A DNA stretch of 64,000 nucleotides from Catenuloplanes atrovinosus. GTDB taxonomy: Bacteria; Actinomycetota; Actinomycetes; Mycobacteriales; Micromonosporaceae. The position numbers and the translations under genes are program-made. Where the stretch lies: the NCBI RefSeq assembly GCF_031458235.1, contig NZ_JAVDYB010000001.1, positions 7,465,001 through 7,529,000 on the forward strand. Reading direction: 5' to 3'. Under the pieces are notes generated by a model. That model did no database searches and was not told where the DNA came from. It saw only the letters and a program-made list of their open reading frames with translations. Of the stretch, positions 25,270-36,052 are shown one piece after another (the first letter of the stretch is position 1; the number at the start of each line of letters is the position of its first letter).

Positions 25270-27828
25270 ATGCAACCTCGCAACCGCGTACATCTCATCC
25301 TCCGCGCCCGCGCATCCGCCGAGCCGTATACCCGTCCCCCGGGCGGCGGGGGAGGCGCACAAATTCCTGCCCCGACGGACCGGCAGTCGCACATCCAGCA
25401 CCTCCGCGACCAACTTGAGGAAGTCGAAGCCACCGCCGCCAGTTCCCGCACTGATCGGCCCTACGCCGTCGACGGCGCTATTGACGGCGTCTACCTGGGG
25501 TTCGACAGCTTCCCGGGCATTCATCTGGCTCTCGAATCACTCGATCCACGCGCCGGTCGGCAGCACCCTGAACTCATTTCCGTCCAGGAGGTCGCCACTG
25601 CATCAGGCGTAGTGGAGCACGCGACGGTGTTCGTGCCCGACGGAACAATGGGATACTTCATCTCGCGGCTGCAGGAATACGCAGAGACAGCGGCACAAGA
25701 CAACCCCCGCCATCGCAACCTCATCGACCGCATCCACCAGATCAGTCTGGCGACGATCGAAACGCTATGGACTGATCCACCTGGTGAGTTCCCCGAACCG
25801 ACCACCGTGGTGTGGTGGGAGGTCTGGCTACGCCGACGCGATGGCGAAGAGCTGACTCGGTTCAGACACTTCGCTTCCCAGGCCGATATCCAGGTCAGCG
25901 GGCAAACGCTCGGCTTCGGTGAACGCGTCGTCGTCTTGGCCCACGCTACGGCAGAGCAACTCGCCGGGGCCCTTGACGTCCTCGACGATCTTGCTGAGCT
26001 CCGTCGTGCGCACGAGCTGACACCGATCATTGCGTTGGAGCCCGCCGCTGAGCAGGCCGACTGGGTCACACAACTGGCGACGAGAACCCGACCAGCCGAC
26101 ACGGATGCTCCCACGGTCTGCGTTCTCGATACCGGAGTACACCGCACCCACCCGCTGCTCGCGGGCTCGCTATCGGAATCCGACAGCCACGCCAGCGACG
26201 CCAGCTGGGGCATCCATGATCACGACGGGCACGGCACCGAAATGGCCGGCCTGGCGCTGTACGGGCCGTTCGGCGACGAACTCCTTTCGAACCGCGAGAT
26301 TCGACTCCGCCATCGACTCGAGTCCGTGAAACTGCGGCCGCCACCACCGCGGTTTAACCCGCCAGAGCTCTACGCCGCCGTCACCGCCACTGCAACCAGC
26401 CGGGTCGAGATCGCCGCACCCGAGAGACGGCGGGTCTTCTCGCTGGCCATGACCGCCAGCGACTCCACCGGGCCCGACGGAGCCTCTGCAATCATGATCG
26501 GCCAGCCGACATCCTGGTCCGCGTCCATCGACGCACTGGCCGCGGGCCGATCCGTCGCCACAACCAGCGAAGGGCTGGTCTTCGTCGAGGCACCAGACAA
26601 CGACGGACGCCGACTGTTCCTCGTCTCGGCCGGAAATGTCGATTCATCACGCTTCGAGACAGACCACCTGCAGCGAAGCGATCTTGAAGCGGTCCAGGAT
26701 CCCGCACAGGCATGGAACGCTCTGACAGTCGGTGCCTACACCCGCAAAGACAGCCTCGCCACAGCCCGCCGGGACTGGAACGGCTGGACACCCGTCGCGT
26801 CACGAGGCGAACTGTCGCCCCACTCACGCACGTCGGTCGCGTACCACTCCGCATGGCCCGTCAAACCGGATGTGGTATTCGAGGGCGGCAACATCGCCCG
26901 TTCTCCGGACGGCACCAGCTTCGACACCCCCGAAGAACTCCAACTGCTTACCACCAGGGCTCCGTTGAGAGACTCCCGACTACTGTCGGTTACCTGCGCC
27001 ACCAGCGCCGCGACCGCGCAGGCCGCACACCTCGCCGCATCCATCATGGCGGACTACCCGTCGCTGTGGCCTGAAACGGTGCGCGCCTTAATCGTGCACT
27101 CCGCCGAGTGGACCGACGCCATGCGCATACACGTAGACGACGCCACCAAGAAAGCCGATCTCCGTGCCGTTCACCGCCGCTACGGCATGGGCGTACCCGA
27201 CCTGGAACGCGCCACCCGCAGCGCGGGCGATGCGCTTACCCTCATCGCCCAGGATGTCATACACCCGTTCCGTAATGGTGAGACATGCGAGATGCACCTG
27301 CACGATCTTCCGTGGCCGGCTGACATCCTCGCCGACCTGGGTGACGCGACGGTCAGACTCCGGGTCACCCTGTCTTATTTCATCGAGCCGAACCCCGGAC
27401 GTCGAGGCTGGAAAGGCCGATACAGCTACGCCTCCCACAACCTGCGCTTCGACATACGCCGGGCAACGGAGTCCACCGACGATTTCCGTAAGCGCCTCAA
27501 CCGACGCGCTCTCGCCGAGGAGGAAAACCGGCCTCGCAGTGCCGACGACACCGGACGCTGGACTCTGGGCCCTACCCTGCGCACCGCAGGCTCACTACAC
27601 ACGGATATTTGGGAGGGCACCGCAGCCGACCTGGCAAATCGCGGCGCCATCGCGGTCTACCCGGTAACCGGCTGGTGGAAGGACAATAAGCGCCGTGACG
27701 GCAGCGACCTCGGCGCCCGTTACGCGCTCGTGGTATCGATCGAGACTCCGGAGTCAGAGGTGGACATCTGGACACCCGTCGCACAACAGATCGGCGTGCC
27801 AGTTTTGATCGAGATCTCCCACCACTGA
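25270..27828 (+). CDS. IetS-like subtilisin-family (S8) protease
   Basis: An 852-residue protein. The first 280 residues are a non-catalytic region, rich in Gln/Glu near 40-55. The S8 domain carries the full triad: Asp287 in CVLDTGVHRTHP, His321 in DHDGHGTEMAG, and Ser579 in CATSAATAQAA, with oxyanion Asn456 in SAGN. A C-terminal domain of about 200 residues (beta-rich, LRVTLSYFIEPNPG) follows. No signal peptide or propeptide cleavage site is obvious, so it should act inside the cell. It is encoded directly behind the AAA+ gene. In the Agrobacterium pair the protease is the toxic partner. The substrate here is unknown. Confidence 0.85.
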   Translation: MQPRNRVHLILRARASAEPYTRPPGGGGGAQIPAPTDRQSHIQHLRDQLEEVEATAASSRTDRPYAVDGAIDGVYLGFDSFPGIHLALESLDPRAGRQHPELISVQEVATASGVVEHATVFVPDGTMGYFISRLQEYAETAAQDNPRHRNLIDRIHQISLATIETLWTDPPGEFPEPTTVVWWEVWLRRRDGEELTRFRHFASQADIQVSGQTLGFGERVVVLAHATAEQLAGALDVLDDLAELRRAHELTPIIALEPAAEQADWVTQLATRTRPADTDAPTVCVLDTGVHRTHPLLAGSLSESDSHASDASWGIHDHDGHGTEMAGLALYGPFGDELLSNREIRLRHRLESVKLRPPPPRFNPPELYAAVTATATSRVEIAAPERRRVFSLAMTASDSTGPDGASAIMIGQPTSWSASIDALAAGRSVATTSEGLVFVEAPDNDGRRLFLVSAGNVDSSRFETDHLQRSDLEAVQDPAQAWNALTVGAYTRKDSLATARRDWNGWTPVASRGELSPHSRTSVAYHSAWPVKPDVVFEGGNIARSPDGTSFDTPEELQLLTTRAPLRDSRLLSVTCATSAATAQAAHLAASIMADYPSLWPETVRALIVHSAEWTDAMRIHVDDATKKADLRAVHRRYGMGVPDLERATRSAGDALTLIAQDVIHPFRNGETCEMHLHDLPWPADILADLGDATVRLRVTLSYFIEPNPGRRGWKGRYSYASHNLRFDIRRATESTDDFRKRLNRRALAEEENRPRSADDTGRWTLGPTLRTAGSLHTDIWEGTAADLANRGAIAVYPVTGWWKDNKRRDGSDLGARYALVVSIETPESEVDIWTPVAQQIGVPVLIEISHH

Positions 27829-28206
27829 TCGTTGGGAGATAGCCTGGATCGTTCTTCTGCCAAGGCCACCACCCCGCCCCTGGCTGGTAGGTCCACCACG
27901 TCGGGAACTGCAACCACCGACCGCAACCGACCCACCCGGTGTGCGGGCTGGCAGCGCCCCGGACTGACATCACCACGGTATTTGTCAGACTTCCGACCTA
28001 GCTATGCCACTCCTCGGTTTACGACCGTGACTGCTTTGCCCGTATACCGCCCGGCCGAGTAGGCGCGAGGGTCTAGCCGGATGATTCTCTTCGGCGACTC
28101 GCGTCGCGGTCGACGTACCCCGCAACGCGCGGGTGACTCCGGTCGGGGCAACCGGCCGCATGGGCCTAGGCTGGGCGCTTGCACGGCACACGGTTGAGCG
28201 CAGAGG
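27829..28206. other. Intergenic region before the type I restriction operon
   Basis: About 380 bp with no supported gene. It separates two cargo modules and should hold the hsdM promoter, which I could not pin down. Confidence 0.3.
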
Positions 28207-30618
28207 GTGGAGCGGGTGCGGAAGTTGACGTTGCCGCAGTTGGAGCGGCATCTGTTCGCGGCGGCGGACATCCTGCGGGGCAAGATGGATGCCTCCGAGT
28301 TCAAGGAGTACATCTTCGGGATGCTGTTCCTGAAGCGCGCATCGGACATGTTCGACGCCGAACGGGAACGGGTCCTGGCACGCTACGCCAGCCGCGGCGA
28401 GCAGGACGCCGAGCACCGCGCCGAGCAGCCCGAGTCGTACCGGGAGGCGTTCTTCGTCCCGAAGACCGCCCGCTGGCACCACCTGCGCCGGCTGCACGAC
28501 AACGTCGGCGACGGCATCAACAAGGCGCTCTCGGCACTGGAACAGGCCAACCCGGAGTCGCTGGAGGGCGTGGTCCAACACATCGACTTCAACCGGCAGG
28601 TCGGCAACTCCCGCATCCCCGACAAGAAGCTGCGCGACCTGATCGCCCACTTCAGCCATTACCGGCTGCGCACCGAGGACTTCGAGTTCCCCGACCTGCT
28701 TGGCGCGGCCTACGAATATCTAATCAAGGAGTTCGCGGACTCGGCCGGCAAGAAGGGCGGCGAGTTTTATACCCCGCGCGCCGTGGTCCGAATGATGGTG
28801 CGGCTCGTCAAGCCGACCGAAGCCATGAGCGTGTACGACCCGTGCTCCGGCTCAGGCGGCATGCTCATCCACGCCAAGGAGTATGTCGAGGAGCACGGCG
28901 GTAACCCGCGCAATCTGCTCCTGGCCGGGCAAGAGAACGCAGGCAGCGTCTGGTCCATCTCGAAGATGAACCTTCTGCTGCACGGCATCCCCGACGCGAA
29001 GATCGAAAACGACGACACCCTGGCCAACCCGCGCCACGCCCACAGCGGCCAACTCGACCTGTTCGACCGGGTACTGTCCAACCCGCCGTTCTCGCTGAAC
29101 TACTCGAGCGACGGCATGAAGTACAGCAACCGCTTCCGGTGGGGTTGGGCGCCCGAGGGCGGCAAGAAGGCCGACCTCATGTTCGTCCAGCACATGGTTG
29201 CCGTCCTCAAGAACAGCGGCGTCGCCGCCACCGTCATGCCGCACGGCGTGCTGTTCCGCGGCGGCGCCGAGCGGGAGATCCGCACCAACCTGCTCAACGA
29301 CGACGTCATCGAGGCCATCATCGGGCTGCCGCCGAACCTGTTCTACGGCACAGGCATTCCCGCCTGCGTGCTGGTGCTGCGTGCCCCCAAGAGTAAGCCA
29401 GCCGCCCGGACGAACAGGGTGCTGTTCATCAATGCCGACCACGAGTATGCTACCGGCCGCGCACAGAACTACCTGCTGCCCGAGCACATCGAAAAGATCG
29501 TGTACGCGTACGAGGCATTCACGGACATCCCCGGCTACGCCCGCGTGGCAACCCGCGACGAGCTGCGCGACAACGACGACAACCTCAACATCCGCCGCTA
29601 CGCCGACAACGCCCCACCGCCGGAGCCGCACGACGTGCGCGCCCACCTTCACGGCGGCGTACCGAAGTCCGAGGTCGCTGACAAGGCCGACCTGTTTGCC
29701 GCGCACGGCTTCACTTCCAACGCCGTGTTCGTCGACCGAGACGACGCCTACTACGACTTCGCGCCGGGCGTCGACCGTGCGGCGCTCGACACCCTGGTCA
29801 TCGACCATGCCGGGGTACGCGGCCGGGAGGCGACGCTGGCCACCGCGCAGCGCGAGTGGTGGGACGAGCACCATAAGCTCGTTGTCGAACTGCCGTCGAC
29901 GAAGCGGCTGATGGCCGCCCGGACCGAGCTGATCGACTCCTTCACCACGGCGCTGCTGCCGGTCGGGCTACTTGACCGGTTCCAGATCGCGGGCGTGATC
30001 GTACGCTGGTGGGACTCCAACCAGTATGATTTGCGCACTTTGACCACGCACGGTTTCGGTGGCGTGGTTGACGGCTGGGTCACAACTATCGGCGCCGCGC
30101 TGGAAGACGAGCGGTCGAAGATCGACCCGCTGGAACACCGGCTGGTGCCGAAGCTGGTTCCCGAGTATCTGGAGGAGTTGGCCTCTGTCGAGGCACAACG
30201 CGCCGAGCTCGACGCGCAAATCAAGGCGGCTACAGCCCCGGCCGACGAGGATGACGAGCCGGCGGAGGAGGACGCCGAGGATGGGGTCAGCCCGGCGGAG
30301 CTGAAACGGCTCAAGGTGGAGCTGACCAAGGTGCGCAAGCGGCAGCGGGAGCTGAAGGCCGACTTCGTCGCCACCCTGAATCGGGCGCGGGCTGCGCTGG
30401 CCGGCCCCCAGGAGCAGGACCTCGTGATAGAGATCTGGAACGAGGACCTGACCGCGCACCTGGACGGGTACGTGGCTGCCCACCGTCGCCAGGTGGTCGC
30501 CGCGTGCCAGCACTGGTGGGACCAGTACGCCGTCTCCCTAGCCGACGTTGAAGCCCAGTGCGTCGCCGCCAGTGTCCAGCTCACCACCTACCTCAAGGAG
30601 CTGGGCTATGCAAAGTGA
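28207..30618 (+). CDS. hsdM: Type I restriction-modification methyltransferase HsdM with long C-terminal extension
   Basis: An 803-residue N6-adenine methyltransferase. The HsdM N-terminal helical domain (about 5-150) precedes the catalytic domain with SAM motif [10 protein letters not shown] and catalytic NPPFS. After about residue 480 comes an extension of more than 300 residues that includes a charged, Glu/Asp-rich segment ([16 protein letters not shown]) and coiled-coil-like helices ([19 protein letters not shown]). Typical HsdM proteins are near 500-550 residues. The first candidate start is GTG 28207; GTG 28216 is also possible. The 3' end overlaps hsdS by 11 bp. Confidence 0.92.
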   Translation: MERVRKLTLPQLERHLFAAADILRGKMDASEFKEYIFGMLFLKRASDMFDAERERVLARYASRGEQDAEHRAEQPESYREAFFVPKTARWHHLRRLHDNVGDGINKALSALEQANPESLEGVVQHIDFNRQVGNSRIPDKKLRDLIAHFSHYRLRTEDFEFPDLLGAAYEYLIKEFADSAGKKGGEFYTPRAVVRMMVRLVKPTEAMSVYDPCSGSGGMLIHAKEYVEEHGGNPRNLLLAGQENAGSVWSISKMNLLLHGIPDAKIENDDTLANPRHAHSGQLDLFDRVLSNPPFSLNYSSDGMKYSNRFRWGWAPEGGKKADLMFVQHMVAVLKNSGVAATVMPHGVLFRGGAEREIRTNLLNDDVIEAIIGLPPNLFYGTGIPACVLVLRAPKSKPAARTNRVLFINADHEYATGRAQNYLLPEHIEKIVYAYEAFTDIPGYARVATRDELRDNDDNLNIRRYADNAPPPEPHDVRAHLHGGVPKSEVADKADLFAAHGFTSNAVFVDRDDAYYDFAPGVDRAALDTLVIDHAGVRGREATLATAQREWWDEHHKLVVELPSTKRLMAARTELIDSFTTALLPVGLLDRFQIAGVIVRWWDSNQYDLRTLTTHGFGGVVDGWVTTIGAALEDERSKIDPLEHRLVPKLVPEYLEELASVEAQRAELDAQIKAATAPADEDDEPAEEDAEDGVSPAELKRLKVELTKVRKRQRELKADFVATLNRARAALAGPQEQDLVIEIWNEDLTAHLDGYVAAHRRQVVAACQHWWDQYAVSLADVEAQCVAASVQLTTYLKELGYAK

Positions 30619-31828
30619 GGATCGCCGCCAACCTTGGCCGATGAGGCGACTTGGAGACCTTGCAACCAAGATCCAGGACGGTACTCACTTCTCACCGTCG
30701 TCGAAGACCGGCCCTTTCCGGTACTTGACGTCTCAGAATGTGAGGTTGGGCTATCTAGACCTCAGCAAGTCGGGTTGGATTTCCGCGGCGGAGCACGGTC
30801 AAATCTACCGTCGTTGCGATCCCCAGCGCGGAGACCTCCTACTGACGAAGGATGGCGCAAACACCGGCAACGTGGCGCTAAACACACTGAACGAGCAGTT
30901 CAGCTTGCTGTCAAGTGTGGCAATGATTCGGTTTGACGAGGCTAGAGCGCATCCTTCGTTCTTTCTTCAGTACCTTGCCTCACCGGAAGGTCAGGCAAGG
31001 CTGAAGGATCAAGTGTCGGGTAACGCAATTACCCGACTTACGCTTGCCAAAATCCGGAACTTCGTCGTGCCTGCACCGCCGACTAGAGTACAGCGGCAAA
31101 TCGCGGAAGTCTTGAACTCGGTAGACGAGTCCATCCGCTCCACCGAGCGCGCGATCGCTAAATTGGGACGAACGTCCAGCGCTATGCTCGCAGATCTATT
31201 GCGAGCAGGTGACGGATGGAGGCGGCTGCGGTTGAGAGAACTGCTTGCTGGTGCGCCGAAGAACGGCTATAGCCCAAGGGAAGCTGAGACGCCGACGGGG
31301 ACCTTGATGCTCGGCCTGGGTTGCCTGACGCCCCGAGGATTTGTTCCACGTCAACTCAAGCATGCGCCATCTGGTGACTCCGCACTGCGGCGGGCGATTC
31401 TGGTTGACGGAGACTTGCTTATGTCCAGGGCGAACACTCGGGAGCTAGTTGGTTTAGTCGGTCGCTATAAAAGCGTTGGATTTCCGTGCATATACCCTGA
31501 CTTAATGATGCGGCTTACGCCTACGAATGAGATGCGTGCAGCTTTTCTTGAACTGATTTTGAGGTCGCCGTCCGTTCGTAAGCAGATTCAAGCGTATGCG
31601 GTGGGAACATCAGAGAGCATGGTAAAGATCAGTGCTGCCGTGGTTCTCAACTTGCGTGTGGCAGTGCCTTGTCTCGAAGAGCAGGATCGGATAGTTGCTA
31701 CCTTTCTACGCTGCGACGCGCAGCTAAACGCGCTTACCCAGAAACAAGAAAAGCTGCAGCGGGTAAAGCGGGGGCTGATGGAAGATTTGCTAACAGGGCG
31801 GGTACGGCTTCCGGTGGAGAGGACTTAG
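30608..31828 (+). CDS. hsdS: Type I restriction specificity subunit HsdS
   Basis: A 406-residue DNA-recognition subunit with two target-recognition domains (about 10-170 and 215-375), each followed by a conserved helix: [27 protein letters not shown] and [27 protein letters not shown]. These act as the ruler between the two half-sites and bind HsdM. ATG 30608 lies inside the hsdM end, with AAGGAG 7 bases upstream, so translation is coupled. The gene is noticeably AT-richer than hsdM and hsdR, consistent with exchange of specificity genes. Confidence 0.92.
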   Translation: MQSEDRRQPWPMRRLGDLATKIQDGTHFSPSSKTGPFRYLTSQNVRLGYLDLSKSGWISAAEHGQIYRRCDPQRGDLLLTKDGANTGNVALNTLNEQFSLLSSVAMIRFDEARAHPSFFLQYLASPEGQARLKDQVSGNAITRLTLAKIRNFVVPAPPTRVQRQIAEVLNSVDESIRSTERAIAKLGRTSSAMLADLLRAGDGWRRLRLRELLAGAPKNGYSPREAETPTGTLMLGLGCLTPRGFVPRQLKHAPSGDSALRRAILVDGDLLMSRANTRELVGLVGRYKSVGFPCIYPDLMMRLTPTNEMRAAFLELILRSPSVRKQIQAYAVGTSESMVKISAAVVLNLRVAVPCLEEQDRIVATFLRCDAQLNALTQKQEKLQRVKRGLMEDLLTGRVRLPVERT

Positions 31829-31832
31829 CGGC

Positions 31833-34800
31833 GTGGCGTCGGAATACGAGCGGGTCGAGCGCCCGCTGGCTGAGCAACTCGTGCGGATGGGCTGGCGGCA
31901 TATCGAGGGCACCAAGGCCGACCCGCCAACCGTCACGGGCCGCGAGAATTTCCACGACGTACTGTTGCTCGACCGGCTCCGCACGGCCCTGCGCCGGATC
32001 AACCTCAACGACGAGGGCCGGGAGTGGCTCGACGACGGTCGGATCAGGCAGGCCATCTCTCAGCTCACCCGGCCGCAGGCCACCTCGCTGCTGGAGATCA
32101 ACGAGGAGCTGACCGAGAAGCTGCTGCACGGCGTCACCGTCGAGGGCGTGCCGGGCTGGCACGGCGGCCGGGACCGTACCGTCCACTTCATCGACTGGAC
32201 GAGCCCTGACCCGCTGGAACGCAATGACTTTCTGGTGGTCAATCAGTTCCGGGTCGACCCGCCCGGGGGGCGTACTCCGATCTGGCCGGACGCCGTACTG
32301 TTCGTTAACGGCATACCGGTCGTTGTGGTGGAGGCGAAATCCCCGACGAAGGCCGACCCGATGGGCGACGCGATCGACCAGCTCCGGCGGTACGCCAACC
32401 AGCGCGGCTCGGTCGAGCCAGAGGGCAGCGAGCGGCTGTTCCATACCAGCCAGTTCCTGGTCGCCACCTCGTTCGACGAGGCGAAGGTGGGCACGTTCAC
32501 CTCGTTAGGCGAGCACTTCGCGGAGTGGAAGACGACGGCGCCCCTACCGGAGAAGGCCGTAGCGGGCGAACTGAGCGTGGCGCGGTTGTCGCCGCAGCAG
32601 CGCTTGGTCGCGGGGATGCTGCACCCAGCCCGGCTGCTAGACATGGTGCGGCACTTTACGCTGTTCATGCAGCCTGAGGACCGGAGAATCAAGGTGATCG
32701 CGCGGTACCAGCAGTACCGGGCGGTGCAGGCCACCGTCGACCGGCTGGTCACCGCGCCGACCCGGGCGCAGGACGGCACGCACGACCGGCGGGGCGGGAT
32801 CATCTGGCACACCCAGGGCTCCGGCAAGAGCCTGACCATGGTGTTCCTGGTCCGGGCAATGCGTTCGCGCCCGGCGCTGGTTGGGTTCAAGGTCGTTGTG
32901 GTTACCGACCGGCGCGATCTGCAGCGCCAGCTTGCGGCGACTGCCGAGCTGACTGGCGAGACAGTGCACACCGCCACTAGCGTGGCCCAGGCGAAGGATT
33001 TGCTCGCCACGCCGGGCAAGGCGCTGACCTTCGTGATGATCCAGAAGTACCGCAACCCGGAGGTCGGCAAGGATGCCGACCCGGAGCTGAAGACCATCGG
33101 TGAGTTGGACGCCTCGCCCGAGGTGCTGGTGCTGGTGGACGAGGCGCACCGCTCGCACGCCAGTGCGCTGCATGCCGCGTTACGCACGGCCCTCCCGAAC
33201 GCCGCGCGGGTTGGCTTCACCGGTACGCCGATCATCATGGGTGCGAAGAAGAAGACCCACGCGGTCTTCGGCGACTACCTAGACCGGTATGACATCCGCC
33301 AGTCGCAGGCGGACGGCGCCACCGTGCCGATCGTGTACGAGGGCCGCACCACCCGCGGCGGCGTCGCAGACGCCGACGACATCGACGAGTTCATCGATCT
33401 GTACGGCCTCACCCCCGAGGAGACCGAGCAGGTCAAGCAGCGCTACGCCACCAAAGCGCACGTCAACGAGGCCGAGCAGCTCATCGCCGCCAAGGCACGT
33501 AACATGCTCCGCCACTACGTCGACGTGGTGCTGCCCAACGGGTTCAAGGCGCAGGTGGTGGCCAGCAGCCGGCGGGCCACCGTCCGCTATCGCACCGCGT
33601 TCCTGGCCGCCCGCGACCAGCTGGTGGCCGAGCTGGACGCCCTGGACCCGGTGTGGCGCGAACCCGGGGCCCTGGCCCGAGTTGACCGGCTGCCGGCCAA
33701 GCGAGCCACGCTGGTGCGCGCCTGGCCCTACCGGGACGTCATCGCCGCCCTGGACTTCGTCCCGATCATCTCCGGTGCGCAGAACGACCCGGCCGAGCTG
33801 GCCGCGTGGACCAGCGGCTACGAACAGGCCATCGAGGATTTCAAGGCCAAGAAGCTGCCCATGCCGGGCGTGCCAGCCGAACAGATTAGCCCGGTCGCCA
33901 TGCTGATCGTCAACGCAATGCTGCTGACCGGCTTCGACGCCCCCCGCGAACAGGTCCTCTACCTCGACAAGGCGCTGCGCGAGGCCGACCTGCTCCAGGC
34001 CATCGCCCGGGTCAACCGCACCGCGCCCGGCAAGACGGCCGGATACGTCGTGGACTACTACGGCGTCGCCCACCACCTCGCGCAAGCGCTGGAGGCATAC
34101 GCCCCGGACGACATCGAGGGCGCGCTGACCAGCCTGGATGATGAGGTGCCGCGGCTGGCCGCCGCGCATGCCGCCGTCCGGCAACTCTTCGCCGGCATCC
34201 AGAACTTCAGCGCCGTAGCTGCGCAGGACGCCTGCGTGGATGCTCTCGCGGACGAACGGCTGCGAGCGAGGTTCGAGACCGCGCTCAAGACGTTCACCCG
34301 CAGCCTGGAGATTGTGCTGCCGGCGGAGAAGGCGCTGCCGTACGTGGCCGACGCCAAGGCGTTCGGGACCATCGCCCACCTCGCTCGGCGCCGCTACCGC
34401 GACCACACGCTGTTCGACGTGCGGGTCTACGGCGAGAAGGTACGGGCGCTGATCGACGCGCATGTGCGCGCGCTGGGCATCGAACAGAAGATCCCGCCGA
34501 TCTCTATCACCGCCGCCGACTACGCCGAGAAGGTCAGCGGACTGAACAGCCCACGCGCCAAGGCGTCGGAGATGGAACATGCCATCCGCCACCACATCAG
34601 CGAACATATGGACAGCGACCCCGCCCACTACCAGCGGCTGTCCGAACACCTGGAGCAGATCCTCACCGAGCTGAAGGACCAGTGGGAGCAGCTCGCCCTC
34701 GCCCTGGCCGACTTCCTGCCAGTGGCGACCGCTGGGCGCACCGAGGCCACCCACGGGCTCGACCCGCGCACCGAGGCGCCGTTCCACGACCTCATCGCCC

Positions 34801-35087
34801 AGGCCCTGGCCGACAACGGCCGGCCCATCACCCCCGAGCGTGCGGGACCACTGCGGCAGGCCACCATCGACGTCGTGCACCTCATCCGCGACGACGTACG
34901 CTTGGTCGGCTTCTGGGACAACCCCCACAAGCGCGAACAGCTCCGCCGCGCGGTCTTCGCCCGCCTCGACGATACCCGGCTGGAGGACGGCAGCGACCTG
35001 TTCGACTATGCCACGCTGCGCCCACTGGCCGACCGGCTCCTGGAACTGGCCAAGCACAACCATCGCCGGCTGGTGTCGCCGACGTGA
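31833..35087 (+). CDS. hsdR: Type I restriction endonuclease subunit HsdR
   Basis: A 1084-residue motor-nuclease. The N-terminal nuclease domain has PDAVLFVNGIPVVVVEAKSP (PD...ExK). The translocase follows with Walker A HTQGSGKSLT, DEAHRSH (Walker B/DEAH), GFTGTPI (motif III) and later ARVNRTAPGK. The C-terminal helical region binds the methylase complex. GTG 31833 starts 4 bp after the hsdS stop. With HsdM and HsdS it forms the complete restriction complex that cuts unmodified foreign DNA. The gene looks intact and of normal length. Confidence 0.95.
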   Translation: MASEYERVERPLAEQLVRMGWRHIEGTKADPPTVTGRENFHDVLLLDRLRTALRRINLNDEGREWLDDGRIRQAISQLTRPQATSLLEINEELTEKLLHGVTVEGVPGWHGGRDRTVHFIDWTSPDPLERNDFLVVNQFRVDPPGGRTPIWPDAVLFVNGIPVVVVEAKSPTKADPMGDAIDQLRRYANQRGSVEPEGSERLFHTSQFLVATSFDEAKVGTFTSLGEHFAEWKTTAPLPEKAVAGELSVARLSPQQRLVAGMLHPARLLDMVRHFTLFMQPEDRRIKVIARYQQYRAVQATVDRLVTAPTRAQDGTHDRRGGIIWHTQGSGKSLTMVFLVRAMRSRPALVGFKVVVVTDRRDLQRQLAATAELTGETVHTATSVAQAKDLLATPGKALTFVMIQKYRNPEVGKDADPELKTIGELDASPEVLVLVDEAHRSHASALHAALRTALPNAARVGFTGTPIIMGAKKKTHAVFGDYLDRYDIRQSQADGATVPIVYEGRTTRGGVADADDIDEFIDLYGLTPEETEQVKQRYATKAHVNEAEQLIAAKARNMLRHYVDVVLPNGFKAQVVASSRRATVRYRTAFLAARDQLVAELDALDPVWREPGALARVDRLPAKRATLVRAWPYRDVIAALDFVPIISGAQNDPAELAAWTSGYEQAIEDFKAKKLPMPGVPAEQISPVAMLIVNAMLLTGFDAPREQVLYLDKALREADLLQAIARVNRTAPGKTAGYVVDYYGVAHHLAQALEAYAPDDIEGALTSLDDEVPRLAAAHAAVRQLFAGIQNFSAVAAQDACVDALADERLRARFETALKTFTRSLEIVLPAEKALPYVADAKAFGTIAHLARRRYRDHTLFDVRVYGEKVRALIDAHVRALGIEQKIPPISITAADYAEKVSGLNSPRAKASEMEHAIRHHISEHMDSDPAHYQRLSEHLEQILTELKDQWEQLALALADFLPVATAGRTEATHGLDPRTEAPFHDLIAQALADNGRPITPERAGPLRQATIDVVHLIRDDVRLVGFWDNPHKREQLRRAVFARLDDTRLEDGSDLFDYATLRPLADRLLELAKHNHRRLVSPT

Positions 35088-35100
35088 CGCAGGACAAGCC

Positions 35101-35817
35101 ATGAGCGTGAGCGAAGCGCTGCCCGACACACTGCTCATCGGGGACCTCCACTTTGCGGTCCGCGAGTCGCCGCGCCGATCCACCGTCGGCATCACCGTCG
35201 ACCGGGACGGGTCGCTGCAGCTACACGCCCCAGCTGGGTGCCCGCCGGACGCTTTAGCCGCGTGGGCGCACTCTAAACGCATATGGGTCTACCGCAAGCT
35301 GGCCGAGAAGGACGTGCTGCTATCAGCCTGGCCGGTCAAGGAGTTCGTCAGCGGCGAAGGGTTTGCCTACTTGGGGCGTAGCCATCGCCTGCTGATTACC
35401 GACACCGACCAAGTACGCATGGAACGCGGCAGACTGCTATTGTCCCGCGCCATAGCGGCCGGACCGGACCCGGGCGCCGCGCTGGTCCGATGGTACCGCG
35501 GCCGGGGCCAGCGTTGGCTTCCTGGCAGGATTCGTCCCTGGGCGGACCGAATGGGACTAATCCCCGCCAGGGTGGACGTGCGGGACCTTGGCTACCGGTG
35601 GGGATCGCTAAGCGCCAACCGGCGTCTCAACATCCACTGGGCAACGCTGCAGCTCCCGCCGTCCCTAATTGACTACGTCCTCGTGCACGAGTTGACCCAC
35701 CTGGCACATTCGCAGCACACATCCGCATTCTGGGCCACGGTCGAACGCGCCATGCCCGACTACGAACGCCGCAAAGCCGACCTCCTCCGGGCGGGCGCCA
35801 GGTTGTGGATGGGCTGA
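35101..35817 (+). CDS. YgjP-like (M48-related) metallopeptidase domain protein
   Basis: A 238-residue cytosolic protein of the YgjP/DUF45 family. The zinc motif is HELTHLAHSQHTSAFW near residue 195, with the typical upstream strand RWGSLSANRRLNIHW. It starts 13 bp after hsdR and is the last gene of the restriction operon. YgjP-like genes recur at the end of type I restriction operons in many bacteria, but their role there is not established. A regulatory or proteolytic control function is possible. Confidence 0.88.
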   Translation: MSVSEALPDTLLIGDLHFAVRESPRRSTVGITVDRDGSLQLHAPAGCPPDALAAWAHSKRIWVYRKLAEKDVLLSAWPVKEFVSGEGFAYLGRSHRLLITDTDQVRMERGRLLLSRAIAAGPDPGAALVRWYRGRGQRWLPGRIRPWADRMGLIPARVDVRDLGYRWGSLSANRRLNIHWATLQLPPSLIDYVLVHELTHLAHSQHTSAFWATVERAMPDYERRKADLLRAGARLWMG

Positions 35818-35842
35818 CAATCGGTGACGATGGTACACCATA

Positions 35843-36052
35843 AGCGGCATTCCGGGCGGCCGTCGACGAACGGCGACGGGATGACGATCGGCGAAGTGGC
35901 GCCGGAGGAGTCAGCCGCCGAGTTGGTCGTGCGAATCTTCAAGCATCTTCACCACGTGGGTCAGGTGGTGTGCCGTACCCCAGGCTCGCCATCCTGCCGC
36001 GTTCCCGGGGCCGCCGACCATGGCGGCTCGTTGCGCGATCTCGGCATCACCC
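35843..36052. repeat. Direct repeat shared with 21092-21302
   Basis: About 210 bp cover the last 47 codons of the Beta-family gene and 68 bp beyond its stop. The second copy lies after the BcgI-like operon in the same orientation. The copies differ by scattered substitutions and small indels. Confidence 0.8.

Noticed and set aside
33279-35282. Minus-strand frame of about 670 codons opposite hsdR
   Set aside because: Antisense shadow; hsdR has all expected motifs and no RBS or family is seen for the antisense frame.
28207-35817. BREX or DISARM system
   Set aside because: The genes have the complete HsdM, HsdS, HsdR layout with classic motifs; no PglZ, BrxC, DrmA or phospholipase-D-type gene is present.
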